Source: DASQHW01 sp963837155 (GTDB lineage Bacteria > Actinomycetota > Acidimicrobiia > IMCC26256 > PALSA-610). From it: DNA of 64,000 bases. The stretch covers positions 3,782,001 to 3,846,000 of the forward strand of contig CAWIMB010000002.1 in assembly GCA_963837155.1 (NCBI GenBank). Reading direction: 5' to 3'. Every line of letters starts with the position of its first letter. Position 1 is the stretch's first letter. The position numbers were made by a program, and so were the translations under genes. Under the pieces are notes generated by a model that saw only the letters and a program-made list of their open reading frames with translations, was not told the DNA's origin and did not search any database. Positions 63,926 through 64,000 of this stretch are shown piece by piece.

Positions 63926-64000
63926 TCAGCCGATGGTTTCGGCGAACAGGCGCAGCATCGAACCCCACGACCGTTCGTCGGCAGCCTTGTCGTAGGCGAT
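63926..64000 (-). CDS. C-terminal end of a dienelactone-hydrolase-like protein (partial)
   Basis: The last 24 codons of a minus-strand gene enter from the right edge: IAYDKAADERSWGSMLRLF, ending in AETIG. This resembles the C-terminus of dienelactone hydrolase family proteins. The active-site triad lies outside the window, so the call rests on a short match. Confidence 0.4.
   Translation of the reverse strand: MAYDKAADERSWGSMLRLFAETIG

Overview
This is a 64 kb piece of a high-GC chromosome, most likely from an actinobacterium. Acidimicrobiia is my best guess, not a proof. The reasons are the strong GC bias at third codon positions, frequent GTG starts, three LLM-class (F420-type) oxidoreductases, a fused LivHM permease, a DUF222/HNH (13E12-type) protein, a P450, TetR/ArsR regulators and much acyl-CoA chemistry. 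I saw no rRNA, tRNA, CRISPR array or insertion sequence.

Layout. 0-6.5 kb: 3' part of a molybdenum hydroxylase, an acyl-CoA thioesterase, an FtsH-type protease, a cNMP-binding/thioredoxin-reductase-like fusion and secreted SodC. 6.5-18.7 kb: an MFS exporter with divergent MarR and a clear operator, SDR-zwf, SRPBCC-DUF1697, a RIO kinase, a GATase-like protein without its nucleophile segment, an LLM enzyme, TesB and a prolyl oligopeptidase. 18.7-25.4 kb: an aerobic benzoyl-CoA (box) degradation operon (benzoate-CoA ligase, boxB, boxC) preceded by a LuxR/TPR regulator and a cupin; boxA is not in the window. 25.8-36.8 kb: methyltransferase, NuoF-like flavoprotein, a broken serine hydrolase, acyl-CoA synthetase, nucleoside hydrolase, OsmC and LLM enzymes. 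36.8-41.1 kb: HNH protein, DUF4262, a chimeric hydrolase remnant, a GGDEF/degenerate-EAL protein and a 3' relic of an acyl-CoA synthetase. 41.1-45.7 kb: ferredoxin, ApbE and a two-component system on one strand, facing a ferric-reductase-like membrane protein, which together suggest a flavin-linked electron-transfer module. 45.7-51 kb: desaturase, acyl-CoA dehydrogenase with amidohydrolase, PiT phosphate transporter with its DUF47 partner. 51-55.4 kb: TetR/SMP-30, a TetR with a second HTH, and a P450. 55.5-60.3 kb: a branched-chain amino-acid type ABC transporter broken by very many frameshifts. 60.3-64 kb: ArsR/SRPBCC/two DUF899 genes, an ArsR-arsenate-reductase fusion, a VOC protein and the end of a dienelactone-hydrolase-like gene.

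Two kinds of damage run through the window. Single-base frameshifts occur in roughly fifteen genes outside the ABC transporter and are far denser inside it. Protein motifs continue cleanly across them, so most are probably sequencing or assembly errors. Separately, several genes have lost internal segments: the GATase nucleophile, the serine-hydrolase SxxK, the hydrolase/methyltransferase chimera, the acyl-CoA synthetase relic and a lipoprotein relic. These look like real deletions or assembly collapses and deserve checking against reads.
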